From Stutzerimonas nosocomialis (lineage in GTDB: Bacteria; Pseudomonadota; Gammaproteobacteria; Pseudomonadales; Pseudomonadaceae), in contig NZ_QLAE01000038.1 of the NCBI RefSeq assembly GCF_005876855.1, forward strand, positions 1 to 47,621: DNA of 47,621 nt. The letters run 5' to 3'. The notes beneath the pieces were generated by a model, which saw only the letters and a list, made by a program, of their open reading frames with translations, ran no database searches and was not told where the DNA came from. The position numbers were made by a program, and so were the translations under genes. Shown here one piece after another: positions 27,414 through 36,978 of this stretch. The first letter of the stretch is position 1. Every line of letters starts with the position of its first letter.

Positions 27414-28225
27414 GGGATATCAGGCTCGGCAATGAGGGATTGAAGTTTACGGGTGATCGGCCCTACGGGCCAGGCATGCGTCTGCAGCGATCGCACCGGC
27501 CAGATACCGTACTGGCTGTTGCAGCAGAAGACCTCGCTGGCACGCCACAACCGCTCCGGTTCGATATCCCGCTCGTCCACCTGCCAGCCCTGCCGTACGG
27601 CGATCTCCAGGATCCGCTCGCGCATGATGCCCGCCACCCCGCAGCGATCGAGCCCGGCCGTGGTCAGCTGGCCGTCGACGACCATGAACAGGTTGCTGAA
27701 CACCCCTTCGATGACCCGGCCGGAGGTGTCGCGCATCAGCCCTTCGGCATAGCGCGTGTCCCGCCACTCGGCGCGGGCAAACACCTGTTCGAGGCGATTG
27801 AGGTGCTTGAGCCCCGCCAGCAGCGGCTGCTCCGCCAGGCGAGTCGTGCAGGGATATAGCGCCACCCCGTCTACGGCATGTTCATCGGGGTAGGCAGGCG
27901 CCGGAGCGGCAAGCAGCAGGCGGGTGGGATGGCACGGGGCCGGTGAACCATAGCCGCGCTGACCGGCGCCGCGCGTCAGGATCAGCTTGGCGACACCGTC
28001 GCCGAGCTGCCGTGCGAAGGCCTGCAGCTCGGACCCGAGGAGCTCGGGTTCGCAGGGAATCGACAGGCGCTGGCAGCCCCGGGCAAGGCGCCGCAGGTGA
28101 CGCTCAGCGTATCGAGGCGAGCCGTCGATGACACGAATCGTCTCGAACAGACCATCGCCATAGGCCAGGCCCCGATCGTGAACGGCCACCCCATCGGCGG
28201 GATGGCCGTTCACCCAACTGCGCAT
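27410..28225 (-). CDS. pabC: Aminodeoxychorismate lyase
   Basis: PabC (271 residues) is the fold-type IV PLP enzyme that releases pyruvate from 4-amino-4-deoxychorismate to give p-aminobenzoate for folate. DRGLAYGDGLFETI at residues 17-30 and the PLP lysine in GLKHLNRLEQV near 137-147 are visible, as is GRVIEGVFSNLF near 175. ATG 28225 overlaps the fabF stop by one base (TGATG), the classical fabF-pabC coupling. The frame extends 40 codons upstream inside fabF and is rejected there. Confidence 0.95.
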
Positions 28226-29469
28226 CACTCGGCGAACCGGCGGAACACCAGCGAGCCGTTGGTGCCGCCAAAGCCGAACGAGTTGGACAGCGAGACCTCG
28301 ATACGGCGCGATTTGGCTTCGTGCGGCACGAAGTCCAGGTCGCAACCGTCATCGGGGTCGTCCAGGTTGATGGTCGGCGGCGCCACCTGGTCGCGGATCG
28401 CCAGCACGCTGAAGATCGCCTCGACAGCGCCGGCGGCGCCCAGCAGGTGCCCGATCATCGACTTGGTTGAACTGACGGACAGGCGATAGGCCTGCTCGCC
28501 GAACACCGACTTGATCGCAGCGGCTTCGGCCTTGTCGCCGGCCGGCGTGGAGGTGCCGTGGGCGTTGATGTAGTCCACGCTGCCGGCATCGATCCCGGCA
28601 TCCTTGAGCGCGCTGCGCATGCAGCGGCTGGCACCGGCGCCGTCATCCGGAGGCGAGGTCATGTGGAACGCATCGGCGCTCATGCCGAAGCCGATCAGCT
28701 CGGCATAGATGGTCGCGCCGCGTGCCTTGGCATGCTCGAGCTCCTCGAGCACCAGCGCACCGGCACCGTCGGACAGGACGAAACCGTCGCGGCCACGGTC
28801 CCACGGCCGGCTCGCCGCGGCCGGGTCGTCATTGCGCGTGGACAACGCCCGCGCGGCGCCAAAGCCGCCGATACCCAAACCGCACGCCGCCATTTCCGAG
28901 CCGCCGGCGACCATCACGTCCGCCTCGCCGTAGGCGATGTTGCGCGCGGCCATGCCGATGCAGTGGGTCGCCGTGGTACAGGCTGTCGCGATCGCGTAAT
29001 TGGGACCTTGCAGTCCCAGATGGATCGACAGGAAACCCGACACCATGTTGATGATCGAGCCAGGCACGAAGAAGGGGGAAATCCGGCGCGGGCCCTGCTC
29101 GAACAACGATTTGCAGTTGTTCTCGATATTGGTGAGCCCACCGATGCCCGAGCCCATGGCCACGCCGATGCGCTCGCGATTGGCATCGGTGACTTCCAGG
29201 CCCGAGTCCCTGAATGCCTGGAAGCTCGCGGCCAGACCGTACTGAATGAACAGGTCGATCTTGCGTGCTTCCTTGGCCGGCAGGTACTGCTCGATCTCGA
29301 AGCCCTTCACCGAGCCGCCGATGCGGGTCGAGTAGGCTGAAAGGTCCATGTGCTCGATCAGGCCGATCCCACTGCGGCCGGCCAGAATTCCCTGCCAGCT
29401 GCTCGGCACATCGTTACCCAGAGGCGATACCATCCCCATCCCGGTGACTACGACGCGTCTACGCGACAC
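28225..29469 (-). CDS. fabF: 3-oxoacyl-ACP synthase II (KAS II)
   Basis: FabF (414 residues) elongates acyl-ACP with malonyl-ACP. The catalytic Cys164 is in [10 protein letters not shown], and the active-site His residues are in [11 protein letters not shown] (about 304) and [14 protein letters not shown] (about 341). The closing [15 protein letters not shown] is the family C-terminal glycine loop. The start codon is GTG at 29469, supported by AAGGAGA seven bases upstream. It lies 184 bases downstream of acpP with a hairpin in between. Confidence 0.97.
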   Translation of the reverse strand: MSRRRVVVTGMGMVSPLGNDVPSSWQGILAGRSGIGLIEHMDLSAYSTRIGGSVKGFEIEQYLPAKEARKIDLFIQYGLAASFQAFRDSGLEVTDANRERIGVAMGSGIGGLTNIENNCKSLFEQGPRRISPFFVPGSIINMVSGFLSIHLGLQGPNYAIATACTTATHCIGMAARNIAYGEADVMVAGGSEMAACGLGIGGFGAARALSTRNDDPAAASRPWDRGRDGFVLSDGAGALVLEELEHAKARGATIYAELIGFGMSADAFHMTSPPDDGAGASRCMRSALKDAGIDAGSVDYINAHGTSTPAGDKAEAAAIKSVFGEQAYRLSVSSTKSMIGHLLGAAGAVEAIFSVLAIRDQVAPPTINLDDPDDGCDLDFVPHEAKSRRIEVSLSNSFGFGGTNGSLVFRRFAE

Positions 29470-29596
29470 AGCAATCTCCTTACCATTAGCGTTGGTGCGA
29501 GCCCGTGTACCTCACCCTCGAAGGGGCCACCGCGGGACAGCGCCCATCACAGTCGCCACGGTGGCGGCGCCTGCGTACAAATCAATACCAAAGAAA

Positions 29597-29628
29597 AGCC
29601 GCACTACCTCGTTCAAGGCAGTGCGGCT
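29597..29628 (-). terminator. Hairpin terminator/attenuator between acpP and fabF
   Basis: AGCCGCACTACC and GGCAGTGCGGCT can pair with one bulge or mismatch and, on the minus strand, are followed by TTTTCTTT. It lies 26 bases after acpP and before fabF, so it could partially terminate, giving more acpP than fabF transcript. Confidence 0.7.
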
Positions 29629-29653
29629 CTTCAGGTTCGAAGCGGATTACAGC

Positions 29654-29890
29654 TTATTGCGCGTGCGCATTGATGTAATCGATGGCTTCCTGAACGGTGG
29701 TGATCTTCTCGGCCTGCTCGTCCGGGATTTCGGTCTCGAATTCCTCTTCCAGAGCCATCACCAGCTCAACGGTGTCAAGAGAGTCGGCACCCAGGTCTTC
29801 GACGAAGGAAGCGCTATTGGTGACTTCCTCTTCTTTGACGCCAAGTTGCTCGGCAACGATTTTCTTGACGCGTTCTTCGATGGTGCTCAT
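29654..29890 (-). CDS. acpP: Acyl carrier protein
   Basis: AcpP (78 residues) carries acyl chains on a 4'-phosphopantetheine attached to Ser37 in the [15 protein letters not shown] signature. It is strongly acidic, four-helical and of standard length. It is preceded by AGGAG and its own candidate promoter (29942-29969), consistent with its very high expression relative to other fab genes. Confidence 0.99.
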
Positions 29891-29941
29891 ACCTTGTTTT
29901 CACTCCTATGGAAAAATCCAGGCAGCTGGTCTGCGCGGTAG

Positions 29942-29969
29942 TGTATAGAAAGCTTTTTCCGCATTTCAA
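29942..29969 (-). promoter_or_regulatory. Candidate promoter for acpP
   Basis: On the minus strand, TTGAAA (29964-29969), 16 bases, then TATACA (29942-29947) lies about 52 bases before the acpP start codon in the 198-base fabG-acpP gap. Confidence 0.5.
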
Positions 29970-30088
29970 GCTGAAAGCGGATCAGCATCATCCCGCGTTC
30001 AACCATCTGTCTATAAACCAGCTACGTCTTAATAACGCTTTTCAGACGGCTTTTTATGACTGAGCTCGACTGATTGGCGTCACAACAT

Positions 30089-30832
30089 TCAGCTCATGTA
30101 CATCCCGCCATTGACCGGAATGGTAGCTCCGGTGACGTAGCCTGCACCTTCCGAAGCCAGAAAAGCGACCACTTTCGCGATTTCTTCGGGCTGTCCCAGG
30201 CGGGCCAGCGGGATCTGGCCAGTCAGCGCATCACGCTGCGCCTGCGGCAGTTCACGCGTCATGTCGGTGTCGATGAAGCCGGGCGCGACCGAGTTCACGG
30301 TGATCCCGCGCGAACCGACTTCCCTGGCCAGGGCGCGGCCGAAGCCTTCCAGGCCAGCCTTCGCCGCCGCATAGTTGACCTGACCGGCATTGCCCATGGC
30401 ACCGACCACCGAGCCGATGTTGATGATCCGCCCCCAGCGCGCCTTGGTCATCCCGCGCAGGACGGCCTTGGTCAGGCGATACAGGCTGGTGAGGTTGGTG
30501 TTGATGACATCGTCCCACTCATCGTCCTTCATCCGCAGCATCAGGTTGTCGCGCGTGATACCGGCATTGTTCACCAGAATGGCCGGCTGACCGAACTGCT
30601 GCTGGATCTGCTCGAGCGCGGCGGACACCGACTCGTCGTTACCGACATCGAGCACCACGCCGAGCCCTTCGACGCCCTGATCCTTGAAGGTTGCCGTGAT
30701 GCGCTCGGCCCCGGCTTGCGAGGTCGCGGTCCCGATCACGGTAGCGCCCTGACGGCCCAATTCCAGTGCGATCGCCTGGCCAATGCCTCGGCTCGCACCG
30801 GTGACCAGCGCAACTTTGCCTTGCAGACTCAT
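30089..30832 (-). CDS. fabG: 3-oxoacyl-ACP reductase
   Basis: FabG (247 residues) is the NADPH-dependent SDR of fatty-acid elongation. TGASRGIGQAIA is at residues 13-24, NNAGITRDNLMLRMKDDEW near 87-105, the catalytic Ser in GSVVGAMGNAGQVNYAAAKAG with Tyr-x-x-x-Lys near 151-155, and the end is GATIPVNGGMYMS. The DDEW segment after NNAG and the GMYM C-terminus mark it as true FabG rather than a general SDR. It starts 14 bases after fabD. Confidence 0.98.
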   Translation of the reverse strand: MSLQGKVALVTGASRGIGQAIALELGRQGATVIGTATSQAGAERITATFKDQGVEGLGVVLDVGNDESVSAALEQIQQQFGQPAILVNNAGITRDNLMLRMKDDEWDDVINTNLTSLYRLTKAVLRGMTKARWGRIINIGSVVGAMGNAGQVNYAAAKAGLEGFGRALAREVGSRGITVNSVAPGFIDTDMTRELPQAQRDALTGQIPLARLGQPEEIAKVVAFLASEGAGYVTGATIPVNGGMYMS

Positions 30833-30846
30833 AGTTATCTCCTTGT

Positions 30847-31785
30847 TCAGGCCAGCGCCGCGCGAGCCGCCGCGAAAGCCTCTGGGGTGTCCAGATTATG
30901 GGTATTGATGCCTTTGACGCAGCGCTTGTTCAGCCCCGAGAGCACCTTGCCAGGCCCGCACTCGACCAGGTCGGTCACGCCCTGGGCATGCAGGCCCACC
31001 ATCGACTCGACCCAGCGAACCGGGCTGTAAAGCTGCGCCAGAAGGTCCCGCTTGAGCGTCTCCAGATCCGTTACGACCGCCGCGCTGACGTTCTGGACCA
31101 GGGCGATTTCCGGCGCCTGCCAGGCGACGGCCTGGACGGCGGCGGCGAACTGCTCGGCCGCCGGACGCATCAGCTCGCAATGGGAAGGCACGCTCACCGG
31201 CAGGGCCATGGCCCGCTTAGCGCCCCTGGCCTTGCAAGCCTCGATGGCGCGCTCCACGGCTTGCGCCGAACCGGCAATGACCACCTGCCCGGGTGCGTTG
31301 AAATTCACCGCGCTCACGACCTCGCCCTGGGCCGCTTCGGCACAGGCAGCCAGCACATCGGCGTCTTCCAGCCCGAGGATGGCGGCCATGCCGCCCTGCC
31401 CGGCCGGAACGGCCTGCTGCATCAGCTGCCCGCGGCGCTCGACCAGCTTCACGGCATTGGCGAACGGCAGGCTGCCCGCTGCAACCAGCGCCGAATACTC
31501 ACCCAGGCTGTGCCCTGCGACATACGCAGGCCGAGCACCGCCTTCGGCCAGCCAGAGACGCCAGATGGCAATCGAAGCGGCGAGGATGGCCGGCTGGGTT
31601 TTGTCGGTCTGATTCAGCTGCTCTTCTGGGCCCTGCTGGACCAGCGACCAGAGATCGTAGCCCAGCGCCTGCGAGGCCTCAGCGAAGGTGTCGAGCACGA
31701 TGGCATGTTGCGCGCCCAGCTCGGCAAGCATTCCGACTGCCTGCGAGCCCTGACCGGGAAAGACGAAAGCGAATGATGCGGACAT
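30847..31785 (-). CDS. fabD: Malonyl-CoA:ACP transacylase
   Basis: FabD (312 residues) loads malonyl groups on AcpP. VFPGQGSQAVGML is at residues 8-20, the nucleophile Ser93 is in GHSLGEYSAL, and the catalytic His is in SVPSHCELM near 202. ATG 31785 is the family start (MSASFAFVFPGQGSQ); the frame extends 15 codons further without homology. It is 107 bases after plsX. Confidence 0.98.
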   Translation of the reverse strand: MSASFAFVFPGQGSQAVGMLAELGAQHAIVLDTFAEASQALGYDLWSLVQQGPEEQLNQTDKTQPAILAASIAIWRLWLAEGGARPAYVAGHSLGEYSALVAAGSLPFANAVKLVERRGQLMQQAVPAGQGGMAAILGLEDADVLAACAEAAQGEVVSAVNFNAPGQVVIAGSAQAVERAIEACKARGAKRAMALPVSVPSHCELMRPAAEQFAAAVQAVAWQAPEIALVQNVSAAVVTDLETLKRDLLAQLYSPVRWVESMVGLHAQGVTDLVECGPGKVLSGLNKRCVKGINTHNLDTPEAFAAARAALA

Positions 31786-31892
31786 AACGGGTCTCTTGTG
31801 GTTCTGCCGTCTTGGAGAGCGCCCAGGCAACTGGACGCACCGATTAGTCAGTTGGATGGCGAGCCGCCCAACAGGGTCACATTGCGGGACAG

Positions 31893-32903
31893 CTAGTGCA
31901 AACGCTCGAGCCGTCGAAGGAGCTGGCCGGGGAGATTCTGCTCGACCTCCTGCACCGCATGGCGCACCGCGGTACGAAAGCCGTCACGCCCGGCGCCACC
32001 GTGGCTTTTCACCACGATCCCTTGCAACCCCAGAAAGCTGGCCCCGTTGTGCGCGGCGGGCGTCAGCTCGCCCCGCAGCTGGCGCAGCAGCGGCAGCGCC
32101 AACACACCCGCAAGACGTGCGCCCAGCGATCGCCTGAACAGCGCCTCGACACGCTCACCGAGCATCTCGGCAAGACCCTCGCTGGATTTAAGCAAAAGAT
32201 TGCCGACGAAACCGTCGCAGACCGCCACATCGGCATCGCCACGAAACAACCCGTCGCCCTCGATGAAACCCCGGTAATTGAGCGCTTCCGCCTGCTGAAG
32301 CAACTTCGCGGCCAGCTTGACCTGCTGGTTCCCCTTGATTTCCTCGGTCCCGACATTGAGCAAGGCGACCCGGGGTCGATCCACGCCCATGGCACTGGCT
32401 GCGACCGACCCCATCAGGGCGAACTGGTAGAGGTGCTGGGCATCGCAGTCGACATTGGCGCCCAGGTCGAGCAACAGGCAGGAACCACCGTGACGGGTCG
32501 GAATGGAGGTCACCATGGCCGGGCGGTCGATCCCGGGGAGCGTCTTCAACAGGTGACGGGCGAGCGCCATCAGCGCGCCGGTGTTGCCCGCACTGACGCA
32601 GGCGTGAGCCTCTCCGTCGCGCACCAGCTCGAGCGCCAGCCGCATCGACGATCGAGGCTTGCCGCGCAACGCCAATGCCGGGCGCTCGTCCATGGCGATG
32701 ACCTGATCGGCATCGACAACACGCAGGCGCGACCGATCGACACCGGTAGCGGTGGCGATTAGGGGATCAATCAGGGAGCGTTGACCGACGAGGGTCAGGT
32801 GCAGCGAGGGGAATTCAGCCAGGCAGTCGAGACTGGCCGGAACAATGCAGTGGGGACCGAAGTCCCCACCCATTGCATCAATCGCGATGATCGTGGCGGA
32901 CAA
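31893..32903 (-). CDS. plsX: Phosphate acyltransferase PlsX
   Basis: PlsX (336 residues) converts acyl-ACP to acyl-phosphate, the first step toward phosphatidic acid. The N-terminal [15 protein letters not shown] motif, [14 protein letters not shown] near 101, [12 protein letters not shown] near 130, and [16 protein letters not shown] near 210 are all family signatures. It lies three bases after rpmF, the conserved yceD-rpmF-plsX order. Confidence 0.98.
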   Translation of the reverse strand: MSATIIAIDAMGGDFGPHCIVPASLDCLAEFPSLHLTLVGQRSLIDPLIATATGVDRSRLRVVDADQVIAMDERPALALRGKPRSSMRLALELVRDGEAHACVSAGNTGALMALARHLLKTLPGIDRPAMVTSIPTRHGGSCLLLDLGANVDCDAQHLYQFALMGSVAASAMGVDRPRVALLNVGTEEIKGNQQVKLAAKLLQQAEALNYRGFIEGDGLFRGDADVAVCDGFVGNLLLKSSEGLAEMLGERVEALFRRSLGARLAGVLALPLLRQLRGELTPAAHNGASFLGLQGIVVKSHGGAGRDGFRTAVRHAVQEVEQNLPGQLLRRLERLH

Positions 32904-32906
32904 GGA

Positions 32907-33089
32907 TTACTCGTCGGAGCCCTTGTCGATCACTTTGCGACCACGGTAGAAACCTTCCGGAGAAACGTGGTGGCGCAGGTGAACTTCACCGGTGCTCTTT
33001 TCTACGGACAGGGCGTTCGGCTCGAGCGCGTCGTGGGAACGACGCATGTCACGGGCGGAACGGGATTTTTTGTTCTGCTGAACAGCCAT
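32907..33089 (-). CDS. rpmF: 50S ribosomal protein L32
   Basis: L32 (60 residues) begins [20 protein letters not shown] and ends in a [15 protein letters not shown] tail. It is the zinc-free form (no Cys). ATG 33089 is chosen over the upstream ATG 33098 because GGAG lies just before it and L32 begins MAVQQNK. It is encoded between yceD and plsX. Confidence 0.98.
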   Translation of the reverse strand: MAVQQNKKSRSARDMRRSHDALEPNALSVEKSTGEVHLRHHVSPEGFYRGRKVIDKGSDE

Positions 33090-33101
33090 TTGGATCAACT
33101 C

Positions 33102-33629
33102 CTAAACGTTTGGGTCACGCTTTAACTGCGCCAGCACGCTGAACGGGTTGGACCGCTTAGCCTCGTCCTCGGTCGGCTCGGGCTCTTCCAGCCCAGCCGG
33201 CGGCTGGCAAATTTCAGGGTCATGGAGTGGAACAATCGGTAGCGCGAGCAACAGCTCGTCTTCGACCAGCGCCAGCAGATCCAGAGGATCCTCTCCCACT
33301 TCCAGCACGTCATAGCCCTTGGGCAGGTGCTGGGTATTCGCGCCTTCATTCACGACCGCGTAATCGCACTCACTGTGAATCGGCAGAACAACCTGCTCCA
33401 GACAACGCTGGCAAATCATGGTGACGTCAACCTCGAGCTCGCTGTGAATCACCACAGACTTCTGCTCGTCACGCCCGAAGACCAAACGAGCGCGCACCGC
33501 ACCACGATCATCCTCGAGAGGATCGGTGAGCCGCTTCAGACTCGCCAGCGGTACCTCACCTTCAAAGGTGGTTGCCCGGTCGGCGTGCTTTCGCGGATCG
33601 ACGTGCGAAGGTATCGGTCCTTTAAACAT
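33102..33629 (-). CDS. yceD: DUF177/YceD family protein (23S rRNA accumulation protein)
   Basis: A 175-residue YceD protein, linked in bacteria and plants to 23S rRNA accumulation. Two invariant Cys in MICQRCLEQV (about 72-75), the acidic VGEDPLDLLALVEDELLLALP block near 110-130 and the C-terminal NPFSVLAQLKRD are diagnostic. The start is ATG 33629, matching homologues. No ribosome binding site precedes it and the -10 box lies only nine bases upstream, so the mRNA may be leaderless. Confidence 0.95.
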   Translation of the reverse strand: MFKGPIPSHVDPRKHADRATTFEGEVPLASLKRLTDPLEDDRGAVRARLVFGRDEQKSVVIHSELEVDVTMICQRCLEQVVLPIHSECDYAVVNEGANTQHLPKGYDVLEVGEDPLDLLALVEDELLLALPIVPLHDPEICQPPAGLEEPEPTEDEAKRSNPFSVLAQLKRDPNV

Positions 33630-33638
33630 AAGCGCGGC

Positions 33639-33667
33639 ATTCTAGGGATGCGCCCCGCCCCTGTCAA
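33639..33667 (-). promoter_or_regulatory. Near-consensus sigma-70 promoter of the yceD-rpmF-plsX operon
   Basis: On the minus strand, consensus TTGACA (33662-33667), 17 bases, then TAGAAT (33639-33644). Transcription should start around 33632, only two to four bases before the yceD ATG. Confidence 0.88.
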
Positions 33668-33733
33668 AGGAATTCCATCCCGTCTTTTACGGACGTGCCC
33701 TACAATCGCAGCCTATATATTAAGGAAGAAAAC

Positions 33734-34312
33734 ATGCGCCACCTGCTGCTCGCCTCCAGCTCGACCTATCGCCGGGAACTGCTTTCCCGCCTGCGCCGGC
33801 CATTCGACCATGCGAGTCCGGACATAGACGAAACACCCCATCCGCAAGAGAGCGCCGAAGGGCTCGCGCGACGGCTGGCGGAGGAGAAGGCACGGGCACT
33901 CGCCGATCGTTACCCGCAGCACCTGATCATCGGTTCCGACCAGGTCGCCGTCATCGACCAACGGATCGTCGGCAAGCCACTGACCTTCGAGCGCGCCCGC
34001 GAACAACTGCAAGCCGCCAGCGGCAAGGAGGTCCGGTTTCTGACCGCCGTCGCCCTCCTGAACGCGCAAAGCGGTCGACTGCAAGTGGACTGCGTTCCAT
34101 TCAGCGTTCGGTTTCGCGACCTCAGCGACACACAGATCGACCGCTACCTCGAAGCCGAAAAGCCCTTCGACTGCGCCGGAAGCTTCAAGGTGGAAGGATT
34201 GGGCATCAGCCTGTTCCGCTCGACCGAAGGCTGCGACCTCACCAGCCTGATCGGCTTGCCGCTGATCAGACTGGTCGACATGCTAGCCCGCGAGGGCGTC
34301 GAGATTCCCTGA
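33734..34312 (+). CDS. Maf-like nucleoside triphosphate pyrophosphatase (YceF subfamily)
   Basis: A 192-residue Maf/HAM1-fold pyrophosphatase. The N-terminal LLLASSSTYRRELLSRL (residues 4-20), DETPHPQES near 37, GSDQVAVIDQ near 70 and IVGKPLTFERA near 81 are the active-site motifs. The Gln in GSDQV and the GKP context match YceF, which hydrolyses m7GTP, rather than YhdE, which hydrolyses dTTP/UTP. ATG 33734 has AAGGAAG just upstream. It is divergent from yceD and converges with the sppA-like gene, leaving a five-base gap. Confidence 0.93.
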   Translation: MRHLLLASSSTYRRELLSRLRRPFDHASPDIDETPHPQESAEGLARRLAEEKARALADRYPQHLIIGSDQVAVIDQRIVGKPLTFERAREQLQAASGKEVRFLTAVALLNAQSGRLQVDCVPFSVRFRDLSDTQIDRYLEAEKPFDCAGSFKVEGLGISLFRSTEGCDLTSLIGLPLIRLVDMLAREGVEIP

Positions 34313-34317
34313 GCAGG

Positions 34318-35295
34318 TCAGCGCAGCACGGGCCCCTGCAAACCGACCCAAAGGGCAAGGCGCTCGGCGACGCTGGCACCGAGACGCTTGGTGAAGCGAT
34401 CGAAAGGCGAGTCCTTGACCGTGTAATCCACGATCTCCGGCTCGCCCACCACCTCGCGAGCGACATAGCCGGTACTGCCCAGCCCGTCGATCAGCCCCAG
34501 CTCCAGCGCCTGCTCTCCGGACCAGATCAACCCGGAGAACAGCTCCGGATGCTCGGCATCCTGCAGCCGATCGCCCCGCCCCTGCTTGACGCTCTCGATG
34601 AACTGGCGGTGAGTCGTGCCGAGCACGCCCTTCCAGAATTCGGTTTCTTCCGGCTTCTGCGGCTGGAAGGGGTCGAGAAACGCCTTGTGCTCGCCGGAGG
34701 TATACACGCGGCGCTCCACGCCCAGCTTCTGCATGGCATCGACGAAGCCGAAGGTCGCCGCCGTCACGCCGATGGAGCCCACCAGGCTGGATTTATCGGC
34801 GTAGATTTCGTCGGCCGCGCTGGCGATGTAGTAGGCGCCGGAGGCACCAAGATCGGTGATCACGGCATAAAGCTTTATCGCCGGATATTCGCCGCGCAGG
34901 CGGCGGATCTCGTCGTAGATATAACCCGACTGCACAGGGCTGCCACCAGGGCTATTGATGCGCAGCACCACGGCCTTGGTGCCCTCCGCCTCGAACGCCG
35001 CGCGCAGCGCACCGACGATGTTGTCGGCGCTGGCCGCCTCGTCGTCGGCGATCATGCCGCGCACGTCGATCACCGCCGTATGGCTGGCACTGCTCTTTTC
35101 CTTGCCCAGCTGCAGGAGCGGGGAAAACATCAGCAGCGCCCCGAACAGGTAGGCGAAGGTCAGCAGCTTGAAGAAAATGCCCCAGCGCCTGGCGCGACGC
35201 TGCTCCTGGACGCCTGCCAGCAGGGTCTTTTCCAGCAGACGCCAGCTCCTGCGGTCTTCCTTGTCTTCGTCCGGCGCCTTCCACTCATCCGACAT
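34318..35295 (-). CDS. sppA: Signal peptide peptidase SppA-like (S49 family) membrane protease
   Basis: A 325-residue S49 peptidase with a single membrane anchor at about residues 44-66. The catalytic domain contains LRINSPGGSPVQSGYIYDEI near 118, the nucleophilic Ser in GASGAYYIASAADEIYAD near 155-160, and the general-base Lys in KSSLVGSIGV near 175. It is the short 36-kDa form, one catalytic domain, unlike the 67-kDa E. coli SppA. ATG 35295 follows a GAGG and overlaps the HAD gene by 11 bases. Confidence 0.9.
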   Translation of the reverse strand: MSDEWKAPDEDKEDRRSWRLLEKTLLAGVQEQRRARRWGIFFKLLTFAYLFGALLMFSPLLQLGKEKSSASHTAVIDVRGMIADDEAASADNIVGALRAAFEAEGTKAVVLRINSPGGSPVQSGYIYDEIRRLRGEYPAIKLYAVITDLGASGAYYIASAADEIYADKSSLVGSIGVTAATFGFVDAMQKLGVERRVYTSGEHKAFLDPFQPQKPEETEFWKGVLGTTHRQFIESVKQGRGDRLQDAEHPELFSGLIWSGEQALELGLIDGLGSTGYVAREVVGEPEIVDYTVKDSPFDRFTKRLGASVAERLALWVGLQGPVLR

Positions 35296-35971
35296 AACGT
35301 TCCACCTCACAGGCATTCCGAGCAGCGAGCCATTCGCCCAGCTCCTCGAAACGATTGATTATTCGTTGCGGTGAATGCTGCGCCAACACGTCCGGCGCCT
35401 GGGCACCATAACTGACCGCAACCGCCTCCATTCCCGCACGCTGCGCCATCTGCAGATCGAATACCGAATCCCCCACCATCACCGCCTGATCGGCACGCTT
35501 GCCGCAATGGACGAGAATCTCGTCCAGCATCAGCGGGTCGGGCTTGCCGGCCGTCTCGTCGGCGCAGCGGGTGATATCGAAGTAACGCTCCCAGCGACAG
35601 GATGCGAGCATCCTATCCAGACCGCGACGACTCTTGCCGGTTGCAACCGCCAGCAACATCCCCTGCTCGCGAAAACGCTCGAGCCACTCGACGACACCGG
35701 GAAACAGAGGCGACGGCTGATGCTCCAGCGCAAGGTAATGTTCGCTATAGCGCTGGCGAAACACCTCGATCGAGGCCGCACTGGTCAGTTGCGGGTAGAG
35801 ACAGGCAATCGCGTCGGGCAAGGCGAGCCCGATGATACCCTTGACCGATGCATCGTCGAGCCGAGGCAGGTCGCATTCCGCAGCAGCCAGATGCATCGCT
35901 TGGACGATCCGGCCGATGGAGTCAGCCAAGGTGCCATCCCAGTCGAAGATCAGCAGTTCGCACTTACTCAC
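35285..35971 (-). CDS. HAD superfamily phosphatase (phosphoglycolate phosphatase-like)
   Basis: A 228-residue HAD hydrolase. Motif I is [10 protein letters not shown] at residues 9-18, motif II is [12 protein letters not shown] near 109-120, motif III is GKPDPLML near 143, and motif IV is [13 protein letters not shown] near 164. A helical cap lies between motif I and II. It resembles Gph-like phosphatases, but the natural substrate is unknown. It sits between rluC and the sppA-like gene, with overlaps of 8 and 11 bases, a fixed arrangement in pseudomonads. Confidence 0.93.
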   Translation of the reverse strand: MSKCELLIFDWDGTLADSIGRIVQAMHLAAAECDLPRLDDASVKGIIGLALPDAIACLYPQLTSAASIEVFRQRYSEHYLALEHQPSPLFPGVVEWLERFREQGMLLAVATGKSRRGLDRMLASCRWERYFDITRCADETAGKPDPLMLDEILVHCGKRADQAVMVGDSVFDLQMAQRAGMEAVAVSYGAQAPDVLAQHSPQRIINRFEELGEWLAARNACEVERYVG

Positions 35972-36917
35972 CCAGGCGCTCCAGTGTCTGTGCCCACATC
36001 TCGTCGACCGGGGCCTCCAGCTCCAGCTCGCCCCCGTCGGGCAGCGGGACCCTCAGCGCATAGGCGTGCAGGAACAACCGTTTGCCGCCCAGCTCCCGGA
36101 TTTCCTGGGTGAAGGCTTCGTCGCCGTACTTGCTGTCGCCTGCAATGCTGTGACCCGCATGGCGGGCATGCACCCGGATCTGATGGGTACGGCCGGTAAC
36201 CGGCTTGGCCTCGACCAGCGTGGCGAAGTCACCGAAACGGCGCAGCACGCGAAAGAGGGTCAACGCCTCCTTGCCCTGATCACTGACCTCGACCATGCGC
36301 TCTCCCGAACGCAGGGTGTTCTTTTCAAGCGGCGCGTTGACCTGCTTCTTGCTGGTCTCCCATCGCCCCCGCACCAGCGCCATGTAGCGCTTGTCGACAC
36401 CGTCGCCCCGCAAGGCCTGGTGCAGGTGCCGCAACATGCTGCGTTTCTTGGCGACCATCAGCAGACCGGACGTGTCGCGATCGAGCCGGTGAACGAGCTC
36501 GAGCTCCTTGGCATCGGGCCGCAACTGGCGCAAGGCCTCAATCACGCCGAAGCTCAAGCCGCTGCCGCCATGCACGGCGATACCGGCAGGCTTGTTCATC
36601 ACGATCAGCGCCTTGTCTTCATGGACGATGGCCGCCTCGAGACGCTCGAGCAGGCCGATCGCCAGGGGAGCGGGCTCGTCGCGCTCGGGCAGCCGCAGCG
36701 GAGGCACCCGCACGACATCGCCCGCCTGCAATTTGTATTCGGGCTTTATCCGCCCCTTGTTCACCCGCACCTCGCCCTTGCGCAGGATGCGATAGATCAA
36801 GGTCTTGGGGACACCCTTGAGCTGGGTACGGAGGAAGTTGTCGATGCGCTGGCCGGCAAGTTCCGGCGAGACCTCGAGCAGCTGAACGCCAGAGGCCTGG
36901 GATGGGGTATTGGTCAT
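35964..36917 (-). CDS. rluC: 23S rRNA pseudouridine synthase RluC
   Basis: RluC (317 residues) makes pseudouridines at 955, 2504 and 2580 (E. coli numbering) of 23S rRNA. An S4 RNA-binding domain occupies residues 20-80 ([20 protein letters not shown] onward). The catalytic domain has [13 protein letters not shown] near 104 and the catalytic Asp in [11 protein letters not shown] near 143. RTHQIRVH near 236 is the second signature. ATG 36917 is chosen as the family start. It is divergent from rne, the usual order in gammaproteobacteria. Confidence 0.96.
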   Translation of the reverse strand: MTNTPSQASGVQLLEVSPELAGQRIDNFLRTQLKGVPKTLIYRILRKGEVRVNKGRIKPEYKLQAGDVVRVPPLRLPERDEPAPLAIGLLERLEAAIVHEDKALIVMNKPAGIAVHGGSGLSFGVIEALRQLRPDAKELELVHRLDRDTSGLLMVAKKRSMLRHLHQALRGDGVDKRYMALVRGRWETSKKQVNAPLEKNTLRSGERMVEVSDQGKEALTLFRVLRRFGDFATLVEAKPVTGRTHQIRVHARHAGHSIAGDSKYGDEAFTQEIRELGGKRLFLHAYALRVPLPDGGELELEAPVDEMWAQTLERLGE

Positions 36918-36943
36918 CGCGGCATCATAGCAATTTCGCCAAT

Positions 36944-36972
36944 TTGAAGCACTCAAACATTGCTGTTATAGT
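36944..36972 (+). promoter_or_regulatory. Sigma-70 promoter of rne
   Basis: TTGAAG (36944-36949), exactly 17 bases, then TATAGT (36967-36972). Transcription would start near 36979, leaving an rne leader of about 485 nt. Confidence 0.8.
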
Positions 36973-36978
36973 CCCGAG

